From Flavobacteriaceae bacterium ASP10-09a (lineage in GTDB: Bacteria; Bacteroidota; Bacteroidia; Flavobacteriales; Flavobacteriaceae), in assembly GCA_000981625.1 (NCBI GenBank), contig LAQA01000030.1:32599-76008 (forward strand): a stretch of 43,410 nt of DNA, given 5' to 3'. The position numbers and the translations under genes are program-made. The notes under the pieces were generated by a model. The model was given only the letters and a program-made list of their open reading frames with translations. It was not told the DNA's origin and ran no database searches. Below are positions 17,365 to 26,140 of the stretch, one piece after another; the first letter of the stretch is position 1; the number at the start of each line of letters is the position of its first letter.

Positions 17365-19140
17365 ATGCTAACTACAAAAAAAATATACAGAAAAATTTTA
17401 ATTTGGAGATATAAACATATTTCTGAAAGACAGTTTGTATACATATTAAGTGTTTTAGTTGGTTTCTTAGCGGGCTTAGGTACTTTTATTTTAAAAGATT
17501 TAACCTTCCTTATTGAAGAAGCTTTAAAAGGTGATTTAATTAAAGAGTACCATTACACTCTCTATTTTATTTTTCCAATCCTTGGTTTATTCTTAGTTTA
17601 TTGTATTAAAAAATTCGTAATAAAAAGGGATATTGGCCATGGTATTTCTACCACATTACATGCTATTTCCAGAAGAAATGGAATTATAAAAGGATATAAA
17701 ATATTTGCTTCTTTAATTACAGCGCCAATTACGGTTGGCTTTGGAGGTTCTGCGGGGCTGCAAGGACCCGCTGTAAGTTCAGGAGCCGCTTTAGGTTCTA
17801 ATGTTGCTCAGTTGTTTCATATGAACTCTAAAACAAGAATGTTGCTAATTGGCTGCGCAACAGCTGGCGCAATGTCTTCTATGTTTCAAGCGCCAATTGC
17901 AGCCATAATTTTTGCAGTAGAAATCTTTAGTTTAGACTTGGCTTTTGCCTCTTTGGTTCCGTTGTTATTGGCATCTGTTTCTGCGGTTATTACATCTTAT
18001 TTTTTTATTGGAACAGACGTTTTATTTGGTTTTAAACTAGTAGATGTTTTTGAAGTAAAAGACATCCCTTTTTACATAGCTTTAGCTTTTTTAACAGGAA
18101 TTGCATCTGTCTATTTCTCTAAAATGTATTTTAAAATAATTAACTTTTTTGAACAGTTTAATAGCCCGTTTAAAAAGTTACTTATTGGAGGAGTTGCAAT
18201 CGGAATCATGCTTTATTTAATCCCACCTTTATATGGAGAGGGTTATGGTTTAATCAATAATTTATTAAAAGGAAACACAGCAGCAGCGCTTAAAGATATC
18301 CCTTATAATATAGATTTAGAGAATGTATATGTTGTTGTTGTAATGTTGCTGTTAATTGCCATTTTTAAAGCAATTGCGATGACTACGACATTTGCTGCGG
18401 GTGGTGTTGGAGGAATCTTTATTCCTACAATTTTTATGGGAAGTGCACTTGGAAATGCGATTGCAAAAATTATAAATCAATTTGGATTTAACGTTTCTGA
18501 ATCTAACTTTACTTTAATAGGTATGACAGGTTTAATGGCAGGTGTATTGCACGCACCATTAACAGCTATTTTCTTGATCGCAGAAATAACAGGTGGTTAC
18601 GAGTTATTTGTTCCTTTAATGTTAGTTTCAGCAATTTCATTTGCTTTTACAAAGTATTTTGTATCCAACTCAATTTACACGGTAGAATTAGCAAAGAAAG
18701 GGCAATTAATTACACACAATAAAGACAAGAATGTACTAATGTTGATGAGAATCGATAAATTAATTGAACGAAATTTTAAACCAATTACGCCAGAAATGAC
18801 GCTTGGTGAAATGTTGAAAATATCAGTAGCAAAATCAAAAAGAAATATTTTCCCTGTATTAGATGAAAAGAAAGTTTTTTTAGGAATAGTACTGCTAGAT
18901 GATATTAGGCCAATGATGTTCGACCAAACACAGTATAACGAAACGTACGTTTCTGATTTCATGAAATTAGCTCCTGCTATTATTTTTCATGATGATTCTG
19001 TTGAAGATGTAATGAACAAATTTAAAGAAAGTGGCGCTTGGAATTTACCCGTAGTCGAAGATGAAAAGTATGTCGGTTTTATTTCCAAATCGAAATTACT
19101 TTCTGTTTATAGAAATAAATTAATTGAAGTTACCGCTTAA
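17365..19140 (+). CDS. CLC-family chloride channel/transporter with CBS domains
   Basis: A 591-residue membrane protein with about ten to twelve helices in residues 25-435 and two CBS domains (about 460-590). The CLC anion-site motifs are GHGIS (91-95), GLQGP (131-135) and GGIFIP (349-354). The gating glutamate of the usual GREGP/GKEGP motif (E148 in E. coli ClC-ec1) is Gln here (Q133, codon CAA). The inner proton glutamate (E203 in ClC-ec1) aligns with Ile187 next to E186. Family knowledge links loss of both to uncoupled, channel-like chloride flow, which is an inference here. The gene starts two bases after the DUF6503-like gene. Confidence 0.93.
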   Translation: MLTTKKIYRKILIWRYKHISERQFVYILSVLVGFLAGLGTFILKDLTFLIEEALKGDLIKEYHYTLYFIFPILGLFLVYCIKKFVIKRDIGHGISTTLHAISRRNGIIKGYKIFASLITAPITVGFGGSAGLQGPAVSSGAALGSNVAQLFHMNSKTRMLLIGCATAGAMSSMFQAPIAAIIFAVEIFSLDLAFASLVPLLLASVSAVITSYFFIGTDVLFGFKLVDVFEVKDIPFYIALAFLTGIASVYFSKMYFKIINFFEQFNSPFKKLLIGGVAIGIMLYLIPPLYGEGYGLINNLLKGNTAAALKDIPYNIDLENVYVVVVMLLLIAIFKAIAMTTTFAAGGVGGIFIPTIFMGSALGNAIAKIINQFGFNVSESNFTLIGMTGLMAGVLHAPLTAIFLIAEITGGYELFVPLMLVSAISFAFTKYFVSNSIYTVELAKKGQLITHNKDKNVLMLMRIDKLIERNFKPITPEMTLGEMLKISVAKSKRNIFPVLDEKKVFLGIVLLDDIRPMMFDQTQYNETYVSDFMKLAPAIIFHDDSVEDVMNKFKESGAWNLPVVEDEKYVGFISKSKLLSVYRNKLIEVTA

Positions 19141-19221
19141 TCATCTCAATACTAATTGTGCTTGCATTTCATGAATTTTACTAAAAATTGTCGCTGTGTA
19201 AAATTTTATTTTATCAAGAAG

Positions 19222-20199
19222 TTACATATTTCTCAAAAAGCTAACAACCAAATCTGGAAAATCTGTAAAAACACCATCGACATTTGCGTCAATTAAAAAT
19301 GTTTCCAGCATTTCTTTAAAAGAAGAAAACTCATCGAGAGCATCTGCTCTAAAAGTATAAGGATGTACTGTTAGGTCTAATTTATGAGCATCAGAAACTA
19401 AAGATGTAAACCTAAACTTTCCATCAATTTTTTCTGATAATATTTGTTTGTACCAAGGTCCAATTCCGTCTGCAAAAGTTGCAAAATGTTTCAGTTTTTT
19501 TGTTTCTTCTTTAAACTCTATCAATTGCACTAAAAATAATTTAGAATTTAATTCTTTTCTAACTCTCTCTAATTCATTAGCATCAAAACATTGTAAAATA
19601 CAATTGTCTTTTTTGGTTTTGTAGCCATAATCAGACAGTACTTTTAAAACAATCTCAGTTATCTTTTTTCCTTCTTTTTGATGAAATTTTGGTTCTTTAA
19701 TTTCAGGATAGATGCCAATATTTTTCCCTGTAGAAGTATTTAAACCTTGTATCAATTCTATTTCTTCTTGCAAAGAATGGAGTTTAAAATTTCCTTTTCC
19801 TTTTGGGAAGCGATTTTTATAAAATTGCGCTCCAGTTGCAGGATTAAAACGCTCAGTAACTTGCAAAGTTTGTAATTCATCAAAGGTAAAATCGATGACA
19901 TAAAAACGATTGTCTTTTCTTTTACTATTTGGAAACTTTATGGCAATATCAGTTACATCATCTAAATAAATATCATGAATTACAATAGGAACATCATCTT
20001 TACTCAACACGATGTCTTGCTCAATAAAATCAGCATTCATTAGATGTGCCATGGATTTTGCTTCTAAAGTATGTTCTGGCAAATATCCAGAAGCACCTCT
20101 GTGTGCAATGATAATTTTTTTGTTCATAATTGGTTGTTTTCTTGTTTGATTGCAAGAAATAAGAAACAAACAAATCAAAAATACAGAAATTGGTTTCAT
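19222..20199 (-). CDS. Glycerophosphodiester phosphodiesterase lipoprotein (GlpQ-like)
   Basis: A 325-residue protein with a lipoprotein signal (LFLISC, lipid Cys at 16) and a GDPD TIM-barrel. The catalytic signature is AHRGASGYLPEHTLEA (His33 and Glu42 region) and VIHDIYLD (about 72-79), and the end is VDGVFTDFPDLV. It releases sn-glycerol-3-phosphate from glycerophosphodiesters in the periplasm. Residues after the Cys are NQTR, not acidic, so it probably faces the periplasm and not the cell surface. It is transcribed alone, convergent with the clc gene and divergent from the small membrane-protein gene at 20334. Confidence 0.93.
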   Translation of the reverse strand: MKPISVFLICLFLISCNQTRKQPIMNKKIIIAHRGASGYLPEHTLEAKSMAHLMNADFIEQDIVLSKDDVPIVIHDIYLDDVTDIAIKFPNSKRKDNRFYVIDFTFDELQTLQVTERFNPATGAQFYKNRFPKGKGNFKLHSLQEEIELIQGLNTSTGKNIGIYPEIKEPKFHQKEGKKITEIVLKVLSDYGYKTKKDNCILQCFDANELERVRKELNSKLFLVQLIEFKEETKKLKHFATFADGIGPWYKQILSEKIDGKFRFTSLVSDAHKLDLTVHPYTFRADALDEFSSFKEMLETFLIDANVDGVFTDFPDLVVSFLRNM

Positions 20200-20321
20200 T
20201 TAAATGAAAATTAGATTTTAATAAGACACTAGCTTATTTAATTATCACGAAAGAAGGAAGCTTGTTTTTTTGCAACTTGTGAAAATCTGGGCAAATATAT
20301 TTTTTCAAGATATAACTTTTG

Positions 20322-20329
20322 TAAATTTG
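20322..20329 (+). promoter_or_regulatory. -7 box of the 79-residue membrane-protein gene
   Basis: TAAATTTG, a full TAnnTTTG match, is four bases from the ATG at 20334. It predicts a leaderless transcript. Confidence 0.5.
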
Positions 20330-20333
20330 TAAT

Positions 20334-20573
20334 ATGAAATTAATCTTAAAAATAATGTTTGTTATCTTTTTAGTTTGGATAATAATTGGACTTTACCTTA
20401 TAAATACAGAACATGAAAAAGCACAAGTTGTGATGGGCTTAGGTGTGTTTTATTTTTCTTTTTTGTTTATGCCATTTTTTATTTATTACAGATATAGAGA
20501 TGGTAAGTACAAGAAATATATTTTAAATGATGAAAAGTTGATGAAAGCTTTTAAAAATCAAGAAAAAGAGTAA
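20334..20573 (+). CDS. Small two-helix membrane protein, unknown
   Basis: A 79-residue protein with two membrane helices (about 2-22 and 35-54), a short tail rich in Lys and Glu, and no recognisable domain. Small proteins of this kind are common in Flavobacteriaceae and are conserved but uncharacterised. The predicted -7 box right before its ATG and the hydrophobic, ordered composition support it as a real gene. There is no obvious operon partner: the next plus-strand element is a candidate small RNA. Confidence 0.65.
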   Translation: MKLILKIMFVIFLVWIIIGLYLINTEHEKAQVVMGLGVFYFSFLFMPFFIYYRYRDGKYKKYILNDEKLMKAFKNQEKE

Positions 20574-20793
20574 CCTTCATTTTTGAAGAAAGTATATACA
20601 AGAAAACCACCCTCCGCAATTTTAGAGTTACCAATAGTATCAAAAAAACTTTCTATATTATAAATAACCAAAACCGAAATGCTTTTGTTTTGGGGAAAAT
20701 AAAAATATCAGAAGTATTTTATCTGTATAGTTTCATAACCTAAAAGAGTTGTTTTATTAACATTAAGATATTATAAATTGATTCTTGGTTCAC
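20574..20793. other. Intergenic region without a confident feature
   Basis: AT-rich DNA between the 79-residue gene and the candidate small RNA. No open frame, no clear terminator for the preceding gene and no repeat was found. The repeated short stretch AAAAGC...GCTTTTG is too weak to call. Confidence 0.4.
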
Positions 20794-20801
20794 TAGTTTT
20801 G
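20794..20801 (+). promoter_or_regulatory. -7 box of a candidate small RNA
   Basis: TAGTTTTG, a full TAnnTTTG match, stands upstream of a region with no open frame that ends in a terminator. Predicted transcription start is near 20808. Confidence 0.45.
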
Positions 20802-20807
20802 TAATGA

Positions 20808-20914
20808 ATAAAATCTGAATTGAAAATTAACTATTAAAAAGAGAAAGTATTAAGGGAAAGTTGTAAAAATTTTAGTTAATTAGTTAAGACCTCAATTTCT
20901 ATTGAGGTTTTTTC
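20808..20914 (+). ncRNA. Candidate small non-coding RNA of about 107 nt
   Basis: Between a consensus -7 box and a strong terminator lies about 107 bases with no open frame. A perfect 9-bp helix, AATTAACTA (20825-20833) with TAGTTAATT (20873-20881), encloses a purine-rich internal segment (AAGAGAAAGTATTAAGGG) and can be extended by three pairs after a two-base bulge. The last element is the terminator hairpin 20889-20908. Size, promoter, closing stem and terminator fit a free-standing regulatory RNA. It lies upstream of hflX, which has its own promoter. The 6S-like RNA of Flavobacteria (Rfam RF01705) is one possibility that could be tested; I cannot confirm it. Confidence 0.5.
20889..20913 (+). 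terminator. Terminator of the candidate small RNA
   Basis: Stem ACCTCAAT (20889-20896) and ATTGAGGT (20901-20908), loop TTCT, then five Ts. It lies upstream of the hflX promoter, so it ends the preceding transcript and does not belong to hflX. Confidence 0.9.
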
Positions 20915-20938
20915 TGTTTATAAAACAAGATTTGTTCG

Positions 20939-20946
20939 TACTTTTG
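20939..20946 (+). promoter_or_regulatory. -7 box of hflX
   Basis: TACTTTTG matches TAnnTTTG and lies six bases before the ATG at 20953, so the hflX transcript would be nearly leaderless. It also decides the start: the in-frame TTG at 20902 lies inside the preceding terminator. Confidence 0.55.
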
Positions 20947-20952
20947 CAGGGT

Positions 20953-22164
20953 ATGATAGATCAAAGGGAAGCAATATCGGAAAAAGCTGTTTTAATAGGA
21001 ATTATTACACAGAAACAAGACGAAACAAAATCTACGGAATATTTAGATGAGTTAGAGTTTTTAACATCAACTGCAGGTGGAGTGGCTGTTAAGCGCTTTG
21101 TTCAAAAAATGGAAAAACCAAATCCAAAAACTTTTTTAGGAGTTGGTAAATTAGAAGAAGTAAGAGATTACATTGAGTCTAATGGTATTGGAACTGCTAT
21201 CTTCGACGACGAACTATCACCAGCACAAATAAGAAATATAGAGAAAGTTTTAGATTGTAAAATCTTAGATAGAACTAATTTAATCTTAGATATTTTTGCC
21301 CAAAGAGCACAAACAAGCTCTGCAAAAACACAAGTAGAATTAGCACAATGTCAATATTTATTACCTCGTTTAACTAGACTTTGGACTCACCTCGATAAGC
21401 AAAAAGGGGGTATTGGAATGCGTGGTCCTGGAGAAACAGAAATCGAAACAGATAGACGTATTATTCGTGATAAAATAGATGTCTTAAAAAAGAAATTATT
21501 AACCATTGATAAGCAAATGGCTGTTCAGCGAAAAAATCGCGGGAAAATGGTACGTGTAGCTCTTGTCGGTTATACTAATGTTGGTAAATCGACATTGATG
21601 AATGTAATTAGTAAAAGTGATGTTTTTGCTGAGAATAAACTTTTTGCAACGTTAGATACAACGGTTAGAAAAGTGGTAATTAAGAACATTCCGTTTTTAA
21701 TGACAGACACCGTTGGGTTTATTAGAAAGCTACCAACACAATTAGTAGAATCTTTTAAATCTACCTTAGATGAAGTGCGTGAAGCAGATTTGTTATTGCA
21801 TGTAGTAGATATTTCTCATCCAAATTTTGAAGACCATATTGCTTCTGTAAATGGTGTTTTAGATGATATAAAATGTGCAGACAAACCAACCTTAATGGTT
21901 TTTAATAAGATTGATGCTTATGCTCATGAAACAATTGCTACAGACGATATCGTTACAGAAAGAGGAAAAGAACATTACACTTTACAAGATTGGCAAAAAA
22001 CGTGGATGAATGATTACGATGTAGCTTCTATCTTTATTTCTGCTTTAAACAAAGACAATATAGAAGACTTTAAAGAGCAAACTTACGAAGAAGTAAAAAG
22101 GATTCATATTCAACGTTTTCCTTATAATGACTTTTTATATCATGAATATAAAGAGGAGGAATAG
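20953..22164 (+). CDS. hflX: HflX ribosome-associated GTPase
   Basis: A 403-residue protein from the chosen ATG (MIDQREAIS). The HflX N-terminal domain has the GKLEEVRDYI and FDDELSPAQIRNIE segments, the middle has GPGETEIETDRR, and the GTPase domain follows with G1 GYTNVGKST (about 205-213), G3 DTVGF and G4 NKID. HflX binds the 50S subunit and splits stalled ribosomes after heat or other stress. Lengths match the family. The in-frame TTG at 20902 was rejected because it lies within a terminator and before the promoter box. Confidence 0.96.
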   Translation: MIDQREAISEKAVLIGIITQKQDETKSTEYLDELEFLTSTAGGVAVKRFVQKMEKPNPKTFLGVGKLEEVRDYIESNGIGTAIFDDELSPAQIRNIEKVLDCKILDRTNLILDIFAQRAQTSSAKTQVELAQCQYLLPRLTRLWTHLDKQKGGIGMRGPGETEIETDRRIIRDKIDVLKKKLLTIDKQMAVQRKNRGKMVRVALVGYTNVGKSTLMNVISKSDVFAENKLFATLDTTVRKVVIKNIPFLMTDTVGFIRKLPTQLVESFKSTLDEVREADLLLHVVDISHPNFEDHIASVNGVLDDIKCADKPTLMVFNKIDAYAHETIATDDIVTERGKEHYTLQDWQKTWMNDYDVASIFISALNKDNIEDFKEQTYEEVKRIHIQRFPYNDFLYHEYKEEE

Positions 22165-22426
22165 GTTGTTCTGATAGTTATCGTATCGTAGTCCCTATTT
22201 AGAAATATAGATACTTTTTATATATTAAGGTATCACTAGAAAAAACAATTTACACTTTAAAAGGTAACAAAGTCGAAAATATCCCATAGTGTTGACTTTT
22301 ATCGAGTACCTTTATTTGTAATGATACTTTATCTATAGTTATTTAGGATGAAAATATAATTGGAAAACTCATATTAAAAAAAACACAAAACAATAGCAAG
22401 CTAATATACTATTGAGTGATAAAAAT

Positions 22427-23542
22427 TTATTCCTCTTTTTTATCCTCAATAATACCCATGCTTTTCGCTCTACTTTCCCAAGATTTTCTAGCATGAGCTT
22501 GTAAGTCAGCAACAGAATCACTTTCGTCCATAATCTCTAAACCAAGCAAAGTTTCAATTACATCTTCTTGAGAAACAATTCCGCTAACCGAACCATATTC
22601 ATCAACGACTAATGCAATATGTTCTTTTTCTTTGATTAATTTATCAAATAAATCAGGAATTGATAATTCTCTATTTGTGATTAAAATATTTCTTCTAATG
22701 GACGCTAAATTGTCTTCACCTTTCCCATCAATGATAGCTTCTAGTAAAGTGTCCTTTAAAAAATAACCTGTAATTTCATCAGGATTTTCTGCAAAAACAG
22801 GAATTCTAGAAAAGCCTAAATTTCTATGTTCGTTGTAAAAAGACTGTATTGTTTGACTCTCATCAGCAATTTCTAAAACAGATCTTGGTGTCATTACATC
22901 ATTTACTTTTATCTCCTTAAAACCTAAAAGATTTCTGATTACTTTGCTTTCATTCTTTAGAAAAATACCGTCTTTTTCAGCCATATCTGTCATCACTAAA
23001 AACCCTTCTCTACTTAAAACACTTCCATGACCTTTTCCTCCAATTAATTTTGTGGTTAACTGTAAAACCCATAAAATCCCTGTCCATTTTAATGGGAAAA
23101 TCATTATTTTTAAAGCTTTAGTTGTAAAGTTTGCTAACTGTTTCCAATATGTTGCTCCAATAGTTTTTGGTATAATTTCTGATACGACTAATATTAAAAT
23201 TGTCATAACTGTAGATACAATACCAACCATAGCGTCTTCTGTTATTTTTATTCCGAGAATGGTTTTTATTTCGCTTCCATAAATTTCTGCATATGCAAAT
23301 TTTGCTTCTACACCAACCAAAATAGCACCAACTGTATGAGCAACCGTGTTAATTGTTAGAATGGCAATTAATGGTTTGTCTACATCTTTTTTTAAGGTTT
23401 CTAATGCAGTTGCGTATTCTAATCCTTCACTTTTCTTTAGATTGATAAAAGTTGGAGTAATACTTAATAAAACAGCTTCAAGAATAGAGCACAAAAATGA
23501 AAAGAAAATAGAGATGGTTGCGTAAATTATTAATATTGTCAT
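22427..23542 (-). CDS. CNNM/CorC-type membrane protein with CBS pair
   Basis: A 371-residue protein with an N-terminal DUF21/CNNM membrane domain of about four helices (1-180), followed by two CBS domains (about 205-330) containing NDVMTPRSVLE and LVVDEYGSVSGIVSQEDVIETLLG. This family exports or senses Mg2+ or other cations. The usual C-terminal CorC_HlyC domain is absent: the protein stops about 40 residues after the second CBS domain with a charged tail. It is transcribed after a terminator that closes the DUF3078 gene, so it likely has its own promoter. Confidence 0.9.
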   Translation of the reverse strand: MTILIIYATISIFFSFLCSILEAVLLSITPTFINLKKSEGLEYATALETLKKDVDKPLIAILTINTVAHTVGAILVGVEAKFAYAEIYGSEIKTILGIKITEDAMVGIVSTVMTILILVVSEIIPKTIGATYWKQLANFTTKALKIMIFPLKWTGILWVLQLTTKLIGGKGHGSVLSREGFLVMTDMAEKDGIFLKNESKVIRNLLGFKEIKVNDVMTPRSVLEIADESQTIQSFYNEHRNLGFSRIPVFAENPDEITGYFLKDTLLEAIIDGKGEDNLASIRRNILITNRELSIPDLFDKLIKEKEHIALVVDEYGSVSGIVSQEDVIETLLGLEIMDESDSVADLQAHARKSWESRAKSMGIIEDKKEE

Positions 23543-23576
23543 TAATAGAGATTTAGAATGTAAAAATAAGCAAAAT

Positions 23577-23601
23577 AAAAAACCTCAAGAATTTCTTGAG
23601 G
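23577..23601 (-). terminator. Terminator of the DUF3078 gene run
   Basis: On the minus strand the stem CCTCAAGA/TCTTGAGG with a three-base loop runs into a T tract, 25 bases after the stop of the 23626 gene. It separates the sufE-DUF3078 gene run from the CNNM gene. Confidence 0.88.
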
Positions 23602-23625
23602 CTTACAGACTATTATTTAAGTTTC

Positions 23626-24543
23626 TTAGAGAGAATAGCTCAATCCAAATAACCAGTAGGATTGTATTTTGTTATCTAAAGTACTAAAAGTTGTATTTAC
23701 ATCAGAAATAAGTGCGTTGTTTAAAGCTTCTTGCTTATTGTTACGCAGGCCAAAATCAAAACCAAGCCCTATTCCTTTCCATAACTTATAACCAAAAGAA
23801 TTCGTCCAATTCCAGTTACTTAAGTATGCTTCTTTATAACTTTGAAACATAGAAAAATTAGATTTTATACTTATTCTATTGTGTGTAGCTGTGTAGTCTG
23901 CAACTATTTTTGCACCAGGAGAAGAAGTAAAAGAACTTTCGCTGTCGCTAAATATAGCATTGTAGTTACCAGGATGCAATACAACGACTAACCTATTTGT
24001 TGGTGTCCATGTTAAACCAACACCAAAATCTAAAAAACCTGGGTTGTTAAAATTATCAATTAAAGTTGTTCTATATTCTCCTAAAGCAGAAAGTGCCCAT
24101 TTTTTGTTTAGTCTTTTACCATACAAAGAACTTAATGTTAAAACGTCTGTAGCAGTCTCAAAACCTTCATCTCCTGCAACAGATTCATCATCTAATTTTA
24201 CCCAACCAAGATTAATTGCACCTGAGTTTCTCCAAAAGTATGTGTCTTCAATTAAATTGGCAAAACCATTAATTGAAATACCAATATTTCCTGCAGATGC
24301 ATTCGGAGCTGTTCTAGAATACCAATTATTAAAGCCAGATAAACTTGCGCCAATGGTACCAAAAGCACCTTTTCTCCAACCAGGAAGAGCATCAATTTTA
24401 GCTTGTAAAGCATTTACCTCTCCTTGCAATTTTGAGATTTTTGCATTTTTAGGAGCTTGTTCTTTTTTTAATTCTTCTGAAGTTTGAGCGTTTATAGATA
24501 ATCCTGTAAAAGCAAAAAGTAATAAGATTAATAATTTTTTCAT
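23626..24543 (-). CDS. DUF3078-like exported protein with N-terminal coiled coil
   Basis: A 305-residue protein with a signal peptide (about 1-19, SINAQ), a short helical and charged region (about 20-52, heptad-like KISKLQGEVNALQAKID) and a long beta-rich part ending in FGLSYSL, consistent with an outer membrane barrel. It shares the motif pattern of DUF3078 proteins (GINxxGxxxL, YGKRLNKKWALSALGEY). It is 39 bases after a second DUF3078 gene and ends at a terminator, so it is the last gene of the sufE-DUF59-DUF2480 run. The function is unknown. Confidence 0.78.
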   Translation of the reverse strand: MKKLLILLLFAFTGLSINAQTSEELKKEQAPKNAKISKLQGEVNALQAKIDALPGWRKGAFGTIGASLSGFNNWYSRTAPNASAGNIGISINGFANLIEDTYFWRNSGAINLGWVKLDDESVAGDEGFETATDVLTLSSLYGKRLNKKWALSALGEYRTTLIDNFNNPGFLDFGVGLTWTPTNRLVVVLHPGNYNAIFSDSESSFTSSPGAKIVADYTATHNRISIKSNFSMFQSYKEAYLSNWNWTNSFGYKLWKGIGLGFDFGLRNNKQEALNNALISDVNTTFSTLDNKIQSYWLFGLSYSL

Positions 24544-24582
24544 TTTCTTTATTTTTTCTTGTAAAAGTATTTCTTTTTGAGA

Positions 24583-25449
24583 TTAAAAAGTTCTTTTTTC
24601 GTGAAAACTATAATTTAAACCTAAACCAAAAAGTTGCCTGAATTGAATTTTAGAAGAAGAATTATCATCAATAATTGTATGGAAAGTCATTTGCATTTTT
24701 ATCTGCTTATTCACTTTAAAACGAATGTTTGTTTGGTAATCTACATCGATATTTCCAATGTTTGCTAAATAATCTGAATACATCGTTAAAATGTTTTCCA
24801 TCTCAACGTTTTCCATTAAATTAAATTTGTAGTAACTAGATAAGTTAAAACCCATACTAAATGCAGTGTTTTTGCCTTCTTTTACACCAAACCTTCCAGA
24901 AAATAAATCATTTACAAATGTATACCTAGCTGTTGCTGGCGCAATATTTATATTTAAATTATCAGATTTCTTCCATAACATTCCAGGTCCAAAGGTTAAA
25001 TAAGCAGGTGATAAAAAAGCTGAAACTAGAACTTTAGGATCATTTTTGTAATCAAAACCTTTTGTGTACTGTGTTTTAAAGTTACCAATAAATGAAAAAA
25101 ACCAATATTTTGAAGTTTTAAAACCATATATGGTATTGAGTTCGAAACGATCATCGGTTTTACGAAATCCTTTTTCACTAATGTGACTAATACCATAGCT
25201 AGTTATAATTCTACTATCCCAGTTTATATTTCCATTTTTATAATTAAAATCGTAATTAATATTAAAGTTTCCTGCTACCGTATTTTGACCTCCAGATACC
25301 CAGTTAGAAAATGAAGATTGATTAAAGATGAACGCAAATCTGCCATGAATTTTCCACTTAGGAATAGAAATGGAATCTTTTTCTGCCTCTTCTTGCGCGG
25401 AAAAGTTAACAGAAAATAATAGGAATAAAAAGATTACAATTTTATTCAA
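24583..25449 (-). CDS. DUF3078 outer membrane beta-barrel protein
   Basis: A 288-residue protein with a signal peptide (about 1-18, NFSAQ) and a barrel-like, beta-rich body. The DUF3078 pattern is clear: FNQSSFSNWVSGGQNTVAG, then NINYDFNYKNGNINWDS, then LNTIYGFKTSKYWFFSFIGN and FGPGMLWKKSDNLNINIAPA. Members are widespread in Bacteroidota and have no known substrate. It is the more typical of the two tandem copies, lacking the coiled-coil insertion of its neighbour, and lies 51 bases after DUF2480. The tandem pair looks like an old duplication. Confidence 0.88.
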   Translation of the reverse strand: MNKIVIFLFLLFSVNFSAQEEAEKDSISIPKWKIHGRFAFIFNQSSFSNWVSGGQNTVAGNFNINYDFNYKNGNINWDSRIITSYGISHISEKGFRKTDDRFELNTIYGFKTSKYWFFSFIGNFKTQYTKGFDYKNDPKVLVSAFLSPAYLTFGPGMLWKKSDNLNINIAPATARYTFVNDLFSGRFGVKEGKNTAFSMGFNLSSYYKFNLMENVEMENILTMYSDYLANIGNIDVDYQTNIRFKVNKQIKMQMTFHTIIDDNSSSKIQFRQLFGLGLNYSFHEKRTF

Positions 25450-25500
25450 GTATGATTCTTTTAAGCAAGCAAAAATGATAATATTTCTTAAGAAATAAAA

Positions 25501-26010
25501 TTATTTCTTTGATTTATATAGAGGTACAGTAGAACAAGCTTCTCCAAATAGAATAGATTTTGCTAAAGGTTGTAGTTTTGCTATTAAAAAAGCAAAAGCA
25601 GAATTTGGTATTGGTTTGTCTGCACAGCCCTTTATAATTACAGGTTTGTTTGCAAAATCTTTAAAGTCTAAAAAGCTAATCAGCTCTTGATAAATTACAG
25701 TTTCTAACAACTCTAAATTACCGATAACAACTTTGTTTGCAAAAGGGGTTAATTCTGATGCGACTAACATAAAAGCCCAAGAGGGGATAATTGCATCTAC
25801 TGAGCATGTAATAGCTACAAAAGATTTCTCGTATTTAGACCAATCATGATTAGAAACTGATGCTCTAAAATCTTTTTCTTTTAAAATGATTTCTTGAAAT
25901 AGCCAATCTTTAATATCAAAAACAATTCTTTCCCCTTCAGGATATATTTCCTCTAGATCAAACGTTTTTAATTTGCTGTTTGTGACTCTATTTAAAATTT
26001 CTTCTGACAT
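25501..26010 (-). CDS. DUF2480 family protein
   Basis: A 169-residue soluble protein without signal or membrane helix. It has the DUF2480 features FDLEEIYPEGERIVFDIKDWL, DWSKYEKSFVAITCSVDAI and IIKGCADKPIPNSAFAFL, and contains conserved-looking Cys (ITCS, IKGCAD, GEACST). The family is limited to Bacteroidota and its function is unknown. It lies between a DUF59 protein and two DUF3078 genes downstream of sufE, so a link to Fe-S cluster biology is suggested by context only. Confidence 0.88.
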   Translation of the reverse strand: MSEEILNRVTNSKLKTFDLEEIYPEGERIVFDIKDWLFQEIILKEKDFRASVSNHDWSKYEKSFVAITCSVDAIIPSWAFMLVASELTPFANKVVIGNLELLETVIYQELISFLDFKDFANKPVIIKGCADKPIPNSAFAFLIAKLQPLAKSILFGEACSTVPLYKSKK

Positions 26011-26140
26011 TTTTTTGATTTAAAGTTTTAAATTTTTTATTCTAACGAAGAATCTTAATTTAACTAAATTCTAAGATTTTAAATCGTCTAAAAAAAATAC
26101 TTCTAAATAACATCTGCTCTTTTTTTGAAGCTTAAAAAAC

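Noticed and set aside
20902..20952. TTG start 17 codons upstream for hflX
   Set aside because: It lies inside the preceding terminator stem and before the hflX promoter.
22388..22415. CAATAG...CTATTG hairpin between hflX and the CNNM gene
   Set aside because: Six base pairs with a 12-base loop and no T tract; too weak to call a terminator.
24044..24487. A 147-codon plus-strand frame opposite the DUF3078-like gene
   Set aside because: It mirrors the coding frame of a real gene with a signal peptide and family pattern, and its own translation has no domain or start signal.
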